Below, piece by piece: positions 1-11,785 of a stretch of DNA of 64,000 bases. The notes beneath the pieces were generated by a model. The model ran no database searches and was not told where the DNA came from. It saw only the letters and a program-made list of their open reading frames with translations. The stretch's first letter is position 1, and every line of letters starts with the position of its first letter. Origin of the DNA: Adenanthera pavonina (taxonomy: Eukaryota > Streptophyta > Magnoliopsida > Fabales > Fabaceae); assembly GCA_026686845.1 (NCBI GenBank), contig JAIVEN010000002.1:40813001-40877000 (forward strand). The letters run 5' to 3'. The position numbers and the translations under genes were made by a program.

Positions 1-1297
1 ATCTCAGTTTGTATCAAATTTAGATGTGTTATTTTTTTTTACCCTATAAGGTGGAGCCTGCCATACGCCGCCCCACCCCCCCCCCCCCTTCTCCCCAAAA
101 CACCCACACCCATTCCCCTCTCCCACTGCGTACTCCCCCTCCCCCAAAATATAATTATATAATTATAATTATAATATATATTATTTATACTTATAATTAT
201 AATATATTATATATTAAAATAAATTTTATTTGAATTTTTAAAATATAATAAAAATTTTAAAATTTTATTTAATTCAATTAAAGGGATAAATATTTTAAAA
301 GACCACTATAAAATTATTTTTAGCTTAAAAGATATTAAAAATTTTAATTAATTTCATTTAACCTTTACTTTGATTATAAATATAAAATTATTTTTAAGAT
401 ATGAAATAATATTTATTACATATTTTGAAAAAATATTTATATGTAATTTATTCTAAAGAGAGAGAAAAAAATTAAATAAGAACAGTTTTGGAATAATAAC
501 TTTGAGTTTTGAAAAAATTAATGTAGTTAACTAATTTTAACTCGCATTCTTAATCCATATAATTCGATTAAAATGATTTTATATTAAGTATCAAAGGGTC
601 CTATATTAAGAAATTGGAAACCTCGATATTAATTGAGATAGATGATCAGATTCTTAATATAACATTTTTAGAATGATCTCCCTCTAAAAATTTCGTTATA
701 TTAACAATCTGATCATCTATCTCAATTAATATCAAGATTTCCAATTTCTTAATATAGGATCATTTGGTACTTAATATAAAATTATTTTAATCAAATTATA
801 TGGATTCAGAATGCGAGTTAAAATTAGTTTATATTAATTTTTTCAAAACTCAAAGTCATTATTCCAAAACTGTTCTTATTTAATTTCTTTCTCTCTCTCT
901 GGAATAAATTACATATAGATATTTTTTTTAAATATGTAATAAATATTATTTCATATCTAAAAAATAATCTTATATTTTTAATTAAAGTAAAATATCTTAT
1001 ACGATAGATTAAATGAGATTCATTAGAATTTTTAATATCTTTTTAGCTAAAAATAGTTTTATAGAATTCTTTTAAAATATTTATCTCTTTAATTAAATTA
1101 AATAAAATTTTAAAATTTTTATTATATTTTAAAAATTCAAATAAAATTTATTTTAATATATAATATATTATAATTATAAATATAAATAATATATATTATA
1201 ATTATAATTATATAATTATATTTTGGGGGAGGGGAGTACCCGCCATTAGAGGTTAAAAAAAAAATAACACACATCTCGGTTTGATACAAATCGAGAC
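1..1297. repeat. Large inverted-repeat (foldback) element, left edge outside the window
   Basis: The left arm (about 1-672) reappears as its reverse complement in the right arm (about 683-1297), around a loop near 673-682. Matching landmarks include AGATAGATGATCAGATT at about 641 against its complement near 706, the AT-only tract at 150-240 against 1130-1225, and the C-rich tract at 130-145 against the G-rich tract at 1222-1240. The left arm holds roughly 100 bases of extra C-rich sequence (60-130). The outer edge of the right arm (about 1270-1297) is itself nearly self-complementary, with CTCGGTTTG and CAAATCGAG around a four-base spacer. No transposase is present, so this is a non-autonomous foldback or MITE-like element. 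Superfamily not identified. Confidence 0.85.
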
Positions 1298-1572
1298 ATG
1301 TAAAAGTGTAATTTTTATCTCGGTACCAATGGTACCGAAAAGCAAAACTTATAATATATTAGGAAATAATGCTTGACTTATAGTATTTTGGTAATTTCAT
1401 TTTTTATTTGTTATATCTGGGTATAATTTTCTATCTTCAAATTCTTTTTTCATGTAGCATTAATGAAGCAATAAAAGGCGAGAAAATAGCACATTTTGAT
1501 TTGTGAAATCTAACGGGAAAATAAAATTTTATAAAAGCTAATTATAATTTAAAATACAAGTGTGAGAACAAG
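1298..1572. other. Intergenic stretch without recognisable gene
   Basis: AT-rich sequence between the foldback element and the 3' end of the minus-strand FKBP13 gene. A short palindrome (CGGTACCAATGGTACCG) lies near 1319-1336. It probably contains the FKBP13 polyadenylation region, but no site can be fixed. Confidence 0.5.
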
Positions 1573-1609
1573 AAAAATCTCCCTCTAATAAATAAAGAGG
1601 GAGATTTTT
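1573..1609. other. Perfect 14-bp stem hairpin in the FKBP13 3' flank
   Basis: Positions 1573-1586 (AAAAATCTCCCTCT) and 1596-1609 are perfect reverse complements separated by nine bases. The hairpin starts 21 bases beyond the FKBP13 stop codon on the minus strand, so it would be in that transcript's 3' UTR. Function unknown. Confidence 0.8.
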
Positions 1610-1630
1610 GTAATTGGATAACTAAGCAAG

Positions 1631-4449
1631 TCATGCCTTGCTAATGAACTCCACATCGAAGAATAGGATCGAATCAGGAGGAATGATACAGGAACCTGCA
1701 TCACAAAAAGGATTTTTCAGATACTTTTTTCAGTTAATTCTAACCTGAAAAGATCGAATACAAACCGCAATATGATATACATATTGTAACATAGTAATCT
1801 TATATAATAAATTTTATATTTTATAGATGATGTGTTAACAGTTAACCGTCATGTTACATTATCATCTATGTGCCAGAAAATAAGAAAGACCATTCAGAAC
1901 ATTAAAAAAAATTAAATTGAAAAATTTATAAATGTGAAAATTTTCTCCTCATTTTGAATAAAAATGAACTATTGTTAAATAATAATAATAGATATCTTAT
2001 TTTTTAATTTTATAAAATAAATGAAATCCATTTCTCAAAGTTACCAAAGGACAAAGGGATCCTACAAACAAGGATTGAAAGAGAACCAATTCTTCTAACT
2101 TAGTTCAAATCAATATTAGTATCAATATAAAACATAAATTTTATACTAATTTCTGAAACTTCATATAATGTATAAGAAAATATGTCTAATTCGAAGAGAA
2201 AAGTATTAATGCCAAACAAGGAAAAGTGGACTTGCCTCCCCTGCAACCAGCGCCTCTTGAACCATATCCAAGTTCTGGAGGAATTTTCAATGTTCGTTTC
2301 CCTCCTATACACATATGATGAAATGGATAAATTAACAATCTTACAATTCACAGAGATGATAATTCAGAGTTTCAAATAGTAATAATAATAGTACCTGCAA
2401 GCATGGGAGGTATTCCATCACCTCCTAATATCCCTTCATCCCATCCTTTGATCACCTATATGTTCACTTTCATCAATAATTATATCAATCACTCTCAGTT
2501 AGGCACTTCACAAGCTGATGAACAGAGGGACTTAGTGATTTATTTTATCAGTCCAAATTCCAATACAGCTTTAATGAAGGAAATTCTTCAAAATCCTACA
2601 CCTCAATCCGTTATTTCTGAGACTTGTGGAGCATCTCATACTGAGGTTCTGTACTGTAATAATCAATCTTAATCTGAGAACGCAGAACATGAAGATATAT
2701 ATATATATATATATAATCCAATCCTCTGTGATAGAAGGTGTTTCTAGTGCTGAATGTATGTTATTATGAGTAAATTCATAATTGTATCCTCTTTATATTC
2801 ATCATTTCAAACTTCATCCCTCAAAATTTAACAATTACGCGTAACTAGGTCCCACAAGAAGCTGATGTAGTATTCAAGTGCTGAGCTGTTATTGAAAAAT
2901 GCAATGACAATTTGATAGAGCAGTGTATCAGTCAAGGTAGTTTTGGTGGTGCGTCATGATATAATCTAGAGACAACTTGGTACACAACAATTACGGGCCG
3001 TTTGGTTTTCAGTTAGTAAAAAATGAATTTCACTAGAATTGGTTATATAACATAGTTATAATAAAAATTGATTTTGGACTAACGTGTTTATATTTGGATG
3101 ACTTATTTTAAAATTGATTTTGATAAAACTCATCATTTTTCTTCAAATTGAGTTTAAATTCTATCTCATGATTAATTTAATTTACTTGAACTAAAATTTA
3201 ATTTGTATTTATTTAATTGAGAACATAATATATCTGGTATAACATTTTCTTACAAGTTATAGCCCATGGAGATTAAAATTTTGAAAGGACATTTTAGTCT
3301 AAGAAATTTTATGAAAATTTTATTTTTTTAATTTTTTCTCATTTTTATTGGTTCATTTTTATCTGACTTTAAAATAAATACAGATCAGAATGAAGAAATA
3401 GAACAGAGAAGCAAGTCCATTGCTACTTATCCATAAACCGCATTTTGGTTGAAAAATCATTGTCCAACAGAAACTAAAAAAATTGTCAAATATCATACAA
3501 AACAAATCAAACCAAAACTTGGTTTTAATAGTGAAACCAAACTGAACCTACATCAATTTCGTTTTCCGTTAAGTCTGTTGATTATAGGATCCTAGTGCTT
3601 AACTCAACGTAATACATATAGATTAATTCTCTATGTATACAGAGTCTACTTATGCAATTTTTTATGATCGATTCCTTATTTCTCTATCTCTCTCCCTAAT
3701 AAATACACATTATGCATTTCCATATAATGCAAGAATTACATTATTAGAAACCAAGTGCTCAATAGTTAAACTTGAGATAACCCAACTGAGATTTGAGAGA
3801 AAAGAGTATCTTCTGAAGAGCAAAATATGAAATTAGCATACCTCCCCAACACCCACACGAAATGTGAGAGGTTTTCCACGATTATAGCTGCTATCGAAAA
3901 TTTTCCCATCTTCCAATTTCCCAACATAATGTGCCTATATATCCAAACAAACACACAAACTGAGGATTAACAAGAAATCTAAGTCATTTCAATTTCGCAA
4001 TAATTGACTCTGACAACAAAAGAAAATGGGAATTCCTATACCTTAATGAGCTGCCCCTTAACAGCTTGAGGACCAGATCCCACAACTTTATCACAGAAGG
4101 CGATGCCTGAAGCAGCCACCGTTAGCTCGCAGGGGACGGCTTCGGCAGCTGACGTGGCCTGGGGTTGTGAATGAAGCACAACATTACAAAGGCCAAAACC
4201 AAAGGCAAGCCCAATTGCTTCTCTTCGCTTCAATTGTGGGGTTGTGCTTGTGGTGGTGTCGTCTGTTTGTTGGTGAACGATTTGTGAAGGATGAGAGGTT
4301 CTGTTGTCATTTCTTGAGAATGGGACGACGATAATGGATGGTTTTGTTGGTGAATCATTGTGTTGATGGAGAAACCAGCTGCTGGGTTTGCTGAGATTTC
4401 TTGTGGAGCGTAAGCAAGTTCCAGGAGATGAATATGGCAAAGAAATCAT
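1631..4449 (-). CDS. FKBP13: FKBP13: thylakoid-lumen FKBP-type peptidyl-prolyl cis-trans isomerase
   Basis: Five exons read on the minus strand: 4449-4042, 3934-3842, 2455-2395, 2304-2236 and 1695-1631, giving 231 residues in one frame. A chloroplast transit peptide is followed by a twin-arginine motif (RR at residues 75-76), a hydrophobic stretch and an AxA-type lumenal cleavage site near 104. The mature FKBP domain starts at about 105 and includes motifs such as AHYVGKLEDGK and VIKGWDEGILGGDGIPP. Two cysteine pairs (107/119 and 208/213) match the redox disulfides known in Arabidopsis FKBP13, whose isomerase activity is thiol-regulated and which binds the Rieske precursor. Intron 4 begins with GC rather than GT. 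The ATG at 4449 is preferred because the N-terminus then resembles FKBP13. An in-frame ATG at 4581 would add 44 residues. Confidence 0.93.
2694..2715. repeat. (AT)n microsatellite in FKBP13 intron 2
   Basis: Uninterrupted AT dinucleotide run inside the 1.4-kb intron between exons 2 and 3 of FKBP13. Confidence 0.85.
2994..3550. mobile_element. Possible PIF/Harbinger-like MITE in FKBP13 intron 2
   Basis: The segment starts GGGCCGTTTGGTTTTCAG just after a TTA and ends with sequence whose complement reads GTTTGGTTTCACTA, which suggests imperfect terminal inverted repeats. The interior is AT-rich and non-coding, with words shared with 25720-25830. The right boundary and TSD are uncertain. Confidence 0.3.
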
Positions 4450-4622
4450 TTCCAGAAAACTCAGAATATGGCTCTGAAAGTGCTGTGTATCTGAACTTTG
4501 TGGTGGAAATTGATTTTTGCTGTAAATAATATCACAGCATATTGGGCTACTACGTGATCTTGTTTGTAGCTTTAGGCCCATAAGATAACAATAAGGTTCC
4601 AATACCAGAGCAGATGCACTTT
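4450..4622 (-). promoter_or_regulatory. FKBP13 proximal promoter / 5' UTR
   Basis: Sequence upstream of the chosen ATG contains, on the minus strand, a TGGGCC site II-like element near 4576-4581 and an ACGT core (ATCACGTAG) near 4549-4558. ACGT cores are bZIP-type binding sites, and site II elements are frequent in plant housekeeping and organelle-protein promoters. The same segment is repeated at 6134-6315, where the ACGT core has become ACAT. Promoter function is inferred from position only. Confidence 0.5.
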
Positions 4623-6071
4623 GGAACCATTTTTTTTTTAATAGTTAACTACTAATCTTTCTTAGCAGTGAGAGTAAAAAAAAAATTATATTCCTCCCAA
4701 TTAGATTTAGTCTATATATAAATATTGAGAATCAAACTTGTAACTATTTGCTTAAAATTAGGAACTTTTTTTACATGATTTAATTCAAATAATTTAAATA
4801 TTATATTTCATCTTCAAATTAAAATTATTGTTTTTTAAAGTTGCAATTGAAAATTATATATAATAATGGATAATAATTCATATTATGTGTCATTTAAAAT
4901 AATTATTATTAAAATTGAAATAAAAAATAAAATGAATTTATTATGAAAACCTATAAAAGTGAAACAATATTATCAAATGAATGATTGCTATTATTAACCC
5001 ATTTTTTACAAGTTAGCTTACATAGTAACTTAAGTTGGAGGCTCTCGATCCTTAAAGCAAGTGATTGGCAATTCGGTTCTCATTTCTCAGCTCTTGTTTA
5101 TGAAGTAGACTTAGTTGGAAGAAATTTACCATTTGCCCTTAGTACCTTGAACGATTAATTCTTACATGCAGTGAGTAATACTCCTAATCCATGATAAAAA
5201 AAAATCTAAATAATTATTAAGCTTTCTTATAATAACATAATAAATATGTGATTTTTTTAATAATAATTTAAAAACCTAGTATATGATTTTTAACAACACA
5301 GAATCACATGATTGAATTATTTTAAAAAAAAATTTACACATTATGATTTTTAGGATAATGTGTTGTTTCATGTGTGTCTTTACCATTAATAGGGTAAATG
5401 GCAATGTATATAACAACTATCCTTCAAAAAAACATAAACGCATTCATACTCAACACATATTATATATCATATACATTCCCTAATTCATGATACATGTACA
5501 TATTCTAACTTATGTAAGATATTCTAACTTCTTGCATATTTAGTTTTTTCATCTAAAATATTTCAAAATGACCGGATAACTTATAAAAATTCCATTTTTT
5601 TATTGCATGTTATGAATCTCTTTCCATTTCTTTAGAAATACTTGTTTAAAGCTTATAAAAAAGAAAGAAATACTTGTTTAAAGCTCAAATTCTTTTTATA
5701 TGATTTATTTTTCATATGGTAATTTGTTAAATTATACATAATTATATATGTATATACTATCTCCAGTCCATAGGGGGTTTTCAACATTTTCAACCTTATT
5801 AAGAAAAAATTGTTGCACACCTTAAAATTCTAAAAAATCCAACATTCCAAATTTACCCTTATTAATTACCACTAAAAGTTATTTTGAAAATTTATCATCT
5901 CTCTCTCTTTTCAACTTATGAGATAATAATTAGTAGAAATAAAAAAGATAAACTTCTACTAAAAATTATATAACCCCTTATATTTTGGATCAAATAAGAG
6001 TTCTAGAGGAGCCTTTATAATATAAACCGAAGGAAATATCTTGTATCCATATTAAAAAATTTTAAAATTTT

Positions 6072-7736
6072 TTAATTCTAACCTGAAAAGATCGAATACA
6101 AACCGCAATATGAACATGGCAAAGAAATCATTTCCAGAAAACTCAGAATATGGCTCTGAAAGTGCTGTGTATCTGAACTTTTGTGGTGGAAATTGATTTT
6201 TGCTGTAAATAATATCACTACATATTGGGCTACTACATGATCTTGTTTGTAGCTTTAGGCCCATAAGATAACAATAAGGTTCCAATACTAGAGCAGATGC
6301 ACTTTGGAACCCCACCCCCTCCCCCCCCCCCCCCCTCCCTTTTTTTTTTCAATAGTTGACTACTAATCTTTCTTAGCAGTGAGAGTAAAAAAAAAAATTA
6401 AATTCCTTCCAATTACATTTAGTCTATATATAAATATTGAGAATCAAACTTGTAACTATTTGCTTAAAATTAGGAACTTTTTTTACACGATTTAATTCAA
6501 ATAATTTAAATATTATATTTCATCTTCAAATTAAAATTATTATTTTTTAAAGTTGCAATTGAAAATTATATATAATAATGGATAATAATTCATATTATGT
6601 GTCATTTAAAATAATTATTATTAAAATTGAAATAAATAATAAAATGAATTTATTATGAAAACCTATAAAAGTGAAACAATATTATCAAATGGATGATTGC
6701 TATTATTAACCCATTTTTTACAAGTTAGCTTACATAGTAACTTAAGTTGGAGGCTCTTGATCCTTAAGCAAGTGATTGGCAATTCGGTTCTCATTTCTCA
6801 GCTCTTGTTTATGAAGTAGACTTAGTTGGAAGAAATCTACCATTTGCCCTTAGTACCTTGAACGATTAATTCTTACATGCAGTGAGTAATACACCTAATC
6901 CATGATAAAAAAAAATCTAAATAATTATTAAGCTTTCTTATAATAACATAATAAATATGTGATTTTTTTAATAATAATTTAAAAACCTAGTATATGATTT
7001 TTAACAACACAGAATCACATGATTGAATTTTTTACACATTATGATTTTTAGGATAATGTGTTGTTTCATGTGTGTCTTTACCATTATTAAGGTAAATGGC
7101 AATGTACATAACAACTATCCTTCAAAAAAAAATAAACGCATTCATACTCAACACATATAATATATTATATACATTCCCTAATTCATGATACATGTAACAT
7201 ATTCTAACTTATGTAAGATATTCTAACTTTTTGCATATTTAGTTTTTTCATCTAAAATATTTCAAAATTACCGGATAACTTATAAAAATTCCATTTTTTA
7301 TATCTTTCCATTTCTTTAGAAATACTTGTTTAAAACTCAAATTCTTTTTATATGATTTATTTTTCATATGGTAATTTGTTAAATATATACATAATTATAT
7401 ATGTATATACTCCATGCGGTCTATATTAAAGGGGATTTTCAACTTTTTCAACCTTATTAAGAAAAAATGGTTGCACACCTTAAAATTCTAAAAAATTCAA
7501 TATTCCAAATTTACCCTTATTAATTAGCACTAAAAGTTATTTTGAAAACTTATCCTCTCTCTCTCTCTCTCTCTTTTTAACTTATGAGATGATAATTAGT
7601 AAAAATAAAAAGGATAAATTTCTACTAAAAATTACATAACCCCTCATATTTTGGATCAAATAAGAGTTCTAGAAGAGCCTTTATAATATGAGTCAAAGGA
7701 AATATCTTGTATCCATATTAAAAAATTTTAAAATTT
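6072..7736 (-). pseudogene. Second, internally deleted tandem copy: FKBP13 remnant plus upstream region
   Basis: The copy begins with the FKBP13 intron 4 fragment at 6072-6113, identical to 1734-1775, and jumps straight to the sequence around the start codon (6114 onward, matching 4432 onward). Positions 1776-4431 of the first unit are absent, a deletion of about 2,656 bases at a shared ATGA. Only the start codon (complement at 6127-6129) and about four codons of FKBP13 remain before the frame runs into intron sequence, so no isomerase can be made. The promoter-like segment is retained at 6134-6315. A run of about 25 C-rich bases has been added at 6311-6336. Confidence 0.85.
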
Positions 7737-9992
7737 ATCATATCCAACATATCATACCTAATTTGCGTACCAGTATATGTGCTTCATTGATGACAATATA
7801 ATTCAAATTTGATTAAATTTAATTCAACTAAAAATTTATTCAACCAAAAAATAAATCAATAATTAGCTAACATGAAATAAAATATTAAAGGAAAGCTTCC
7901 TAAAACTCTAAAGCTGCAATTGCAAATTACAAGGAGAAGCATTAGAAACAATCCCCTTACTCATCTTAAGGAAGTAACTCAAATAGAAATCAAATCACTT
8001 ACATTAAGAAAAGAAAGAGTGGATGTTTAATGCTAGTGCTATAAATGCGAAGAAAAATGGACAACTACATGCCAAAGTTAAGTAAAAGATCACAAGAAGA
8101 TGATCTTTGGTAATCTCTATCACTTACCCTATTCAATTATTGGATTATTTGTTATATTTGGGTAAGGCTTAACTTTAATCTAATATGAATTTTAAAATGT
8201 TTAAACTGACCATTAATGGACTCAAGTAAGAAAATATACCAAAAAAAGAAAAGAATATTTTTTTGTTTTACATGTATTCCTTATGAGCTTATGTGATAAA
8301 AGATCAAAATGATAGAGTATCTCAAACTTAGATGAGCGATTTTTACTGAAGAAATATGGAAATGTGAGTTTTCAGTATTAGTTTATAAGTTTTATTCTTC
8401 ATAATTTGTATTTCAATTGCCAACAGACGAACTTCCATACTTTATCTATCATATTGAGTGACTTTGCTTGAAATTCAAACTTTGACCTCTTAACAGTCAA
8501 ATTTTAGTACTTTATATGCTATACTTGTGTTTCTGTTTGCACAAAATTTGTCTATTGACCTCTTGAAGTATGAATTTTGACTACGTGCATGTGTATGTAT
8601 TATGATTGTTTGTGTATAATATTCGAATTTTGATTATTCAATATTCGCACTTCAGACATTTCTTCATAAAGTCTTGAAAGTCAAACTTTGGATCTCAACA
8701 TTCGTCTGTTAGACTTCATGTGTTTAGAGGCTTACTGTTGAGACTTTGAAATTCAAACTTTATGGACACAAAGTTTGTCTATTGCAGCTTCTATCCTTAT
8801 TAAGTCTCTAACAGTTGTATTTTAAGGCTGAAATTCAGTTGTTGAGATATTTTCTGTGTGAACATACCCACTGCTTAAGTATCTCTCCCCCCTACATCTA
8901 TTCCTTGAGCTAAATGGTGAAAATCTGATAAAGATAGAGCATCTGATGTGCTTAAATGGATTTATACTGAAAAGGGAAGAAGTTAGCTATGAACCAAGCT
9001 GATTTGTAAATGTTTAACATGTTTTTAGATATGCTTGATTAGTGCTGTTACTTGAGATTATTAAAATAAAGTATGATCCTTATTCAAATGATCAGCTATC
9101 TGAATATGTTGGTACTTACTATAAAATTCAATGTTTGCATAAGTCCATTTCTTTACTTGTATGATCAAACTTGTGTACTTTTCATAATTTCTCTTTCATA
9201 CTAATTTTGATTTGAGTTGTGATCCTAAATGCATTTACACTTGAATAAATATTCATGCTTAGGGGAAGCTTATAAATTTGCATGTAAAAGTTTTTAAAAG
9301 CTCTATTTGATTTAAAAGAAAATTTTCAATCATAATGTCTAAATGCCTACATCATATACTTTTGTATAAACATACTTATTTGATGCATTGTACTTTCTTG
9401 GTTGTACCATATGAAATGCATAGGTTGAAGAGGAGCATTTTCTGTAATTAATTTGCTTATACTTTAACTCACCTCATTTTATTGTGAAGAGTTTTATTGC
9501 TTGGTATTAATTTACTAAAGGAAGCAAATGATTTTATAACATTTCTCCTTGATCCTAATGGAAGAAGGTATCAACTCTTTAACTCTGAGATGCCTCTTGT
9601 GATGTGTGTGCATATTATGATCATATTAATAACAAGCATTATAACATTTGGTATCATAAAAATTTCAAGCAACAATTGATATTAGTTTTGATATCAGTAA
9701 TAATTGGCATAATCTAAACATGATTTGCAATATAAGTTTTAATAATGATTTACATTTTATCTTGTACTTTAATGTGTGCTTGAAACAACTCTAGACATTT
9801 GTACTTACTAGTATAACCTCATAAATAGGACAAGAAGAATTGTGGGAGAACTTTTTGTTGATTTCACATAGGAGGAGAAAAATATGCATGTGTTTAGTCT
9901 GAAAATAATTGAGATAAACTGCATTATAAGTATTAATAATTCATTAAGCATATTTTTTGCCAATGATTTGTCATTATTAAAAATGGGGAAAT
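7737..9992 (+). mobile_element. Probable decayed internal region of a Copia-like retrotransposon
   Basis: No intact ORF or readable gag-pol domain is present. The assignment rests on the 3' edge: TTTGTCATTATTAAAAATGG followed by GGAAAT, abutting an LTR-like start TGTTAGG. This matches the purine-rich tract layout that precedes the 3' LTR in plant Copia elements. The rest is AT-rich with many TTTGAA/TTCAAA words. The upstream limit is unknown. Confidence 0.4.
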
Positions 9993-11785
9993 TGTTAGGT
10001 TTAATATAATATAAGTTTTGATGATGACAAATATAAAATAATAAGGAGCAAATGCATCATATTTGTCTAACATATATTTTATTATTAAAGGAAGTAAAAT
10101 ATGCATGAGCATATATTTAATTATATTTATAACATATATATCATGCTATGTACTAATATATTCACGATGTTTTTATATTTTACAATACAAATTGAATATA
10201 TAAATTAGATTAACTACTTGATTTGTAATTGTAATATATTAAGTGTAGGATTGTTTAAGAAGAAATAGTGAGCATTGAAATAAATAAAGGAGAATCAATA
10301 TCATATCTCACACAAACAAAAAGAAGAGAAATGATGCTCCAAGAATTAAATATCAGAAAAGAGCATACCAAGAATGGAATGATCAAATGAAAATAGAGCT
10401 TAACTTTTGTAGACTTAACTATTAGGTATATTTTGTTTTCACTTAGGTCTTAAGGTGGTTTAATCTTTAAAATTTACTTAATCTTATTACCCTATGTCTT
10501 AAATGAGTTAAATTAAGTAAATTTGATGTTAATATGTGTTAAAGTTGAAGTATATTAACTAATAGACAAATTTTGATATTTGATTCATGTTTATTTTGTA
10601 TAAAATTCACAATTTACTTGTTGAAGTTTGAAGTTATAGAGGTTTAATCTTTTATAGACTAATTTTGATTCTGGGATTTGAATTTCGGACTAAGTATAGT
10701 TAGTAAAAGTGTGCAAAATTTGCATGAAATTTAGTTGAAATTCAACTATTATTGAAGTTCAAAGTGAGTTCAAAATCACAGCTTCTAATAGATGAACTTT
10801 GAGGTTCAAAGTGTGAACTTCGAAGTGAAAGCTTTTGTATCTTATTAAAACAAACCTTTGATATACAAATTTTAATATCTGAAATTCAAATTTCAAAATA
10901 CATTGTGAAAACTTGAAGCCACTATTCAAACCTAACAGATACACTTCCAATATAAAAATTCGCATGAACTAACATTGGATTTTTTTGGAAACTCGAAATT
11001 CAAATGTCACTTAATAACAGACGAATTTTAAAGTTAAACATTAAATACATAACTATATTGACTCTATGAAATTCATTTATTAAACTCCAAAATTACAACT
11101 TTGATGCGTCAAACTCATTTAATGAGATTGTTGAACGGTTTTTCCTACAGAGTAACAGCTAGTACTTATATTTAGCAGATAGATCTTGTGTCTAATGACT
11201 AGTTAAGCTACAAATCTATAAATATAACTTCATTTGAACTTAAAGAAAAATGTTTTTAAGTTAGTTATGTGCCTAAATGCTGTTGTAATGAATTAAATCA
11301 TTTTGTGTAAGCATTCAAAGTTAAACCCACATCATTAGAGTGAGTTTCAATATATTATCTACTCTTAAAGAGAGTTTCAATTTTGTAATTCTTTTTTCTA
11401 TAATTTCTGGGTATAATCTTAGTATGGAGAAATACTAAAAGAATTACACATCTTGTAAGGATGTGAGAAGAGTGGCTTCACAAATAGTTAGTAAAACTTG
11501 TGAGATGTACTAACACTTCACAAGTGTTTGGATCAAACCTGTGGGATATAATGAAAAATCTCAAGTGGTGGTTTAAGGACTGAACGTAGGTCAAATGGTT
11601 TGGGCTGTACCAATATAAATCTTTGTATGTTACACTTCATCTTCTTATTTCATCAATCTACTTCATCACACTATTTCATCCTTGTTCTGTTGCAGCATTT
11701 GGTGAAATTGGGCTATACTTTAAAAGAACTAAAAATTTTATATCACCCAATTCACCCCCCTCTTGGGTAACCAGTCAATATAACA
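9993..11785 (+). mobile_element. Copia-like long terminal repeat (3' LTR of a decayed element)
   Basis: Starts TGTTAGGTTTAATATAATA and ends near CAATATAACA, about 1.79 kb. It is homologous along its length to 48877-50597: shared blocks include the start, the middle near 11130/49945 (TTGAACGG) and the end (TTCACC...CTCTTG). The last 40 bases contain the ATTCACCCCCCTC motif common near LTR ends. No TSD pairs with its 3' flank (CCAAT), as expected if only the 3' LTR of a longer element is visible. Confidence 0.7.

Larger units (their letters stand above)
1734..6070. repeat. First unit of a tandem duplication spanning FKBP13 and its promoter
   Basis: The unit runs from within FKBP13 intron 4 (from TTAATTCTAACCTG) to the AT-rich sequence ending ATTTTAAAATTT near 6070. 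It is followed directly by a second, internally deleted copy. Corresponding positions in the two copies show only scattered substitutions and short indels over the roughly 1.6 kb upstream of the gene. The stretch 4623-6070 has no gene. At 5756-6035 it carries Stowaway-like sequence. Confidence 0.85.

Noticed and set aside
24..233. 69-residue open frame at the window start
   Set aside because: Low-complexity proline, isoleucine and tyrosine strings translated from the foldback element.
2403..2672. 89-residue plus-strand frame
   Set aside because: Antisense shadow of FKBP13 exon 3 and its flanking introns.
4450..4602. N-terminal extension of FKBP13
   Set aside because: The outermost start is TTG. 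An ATG exists at 4581, but the segment holds promoter-like motifs and the FKBP13-like N-terminus begins at 4449. Kept only as an alternative.
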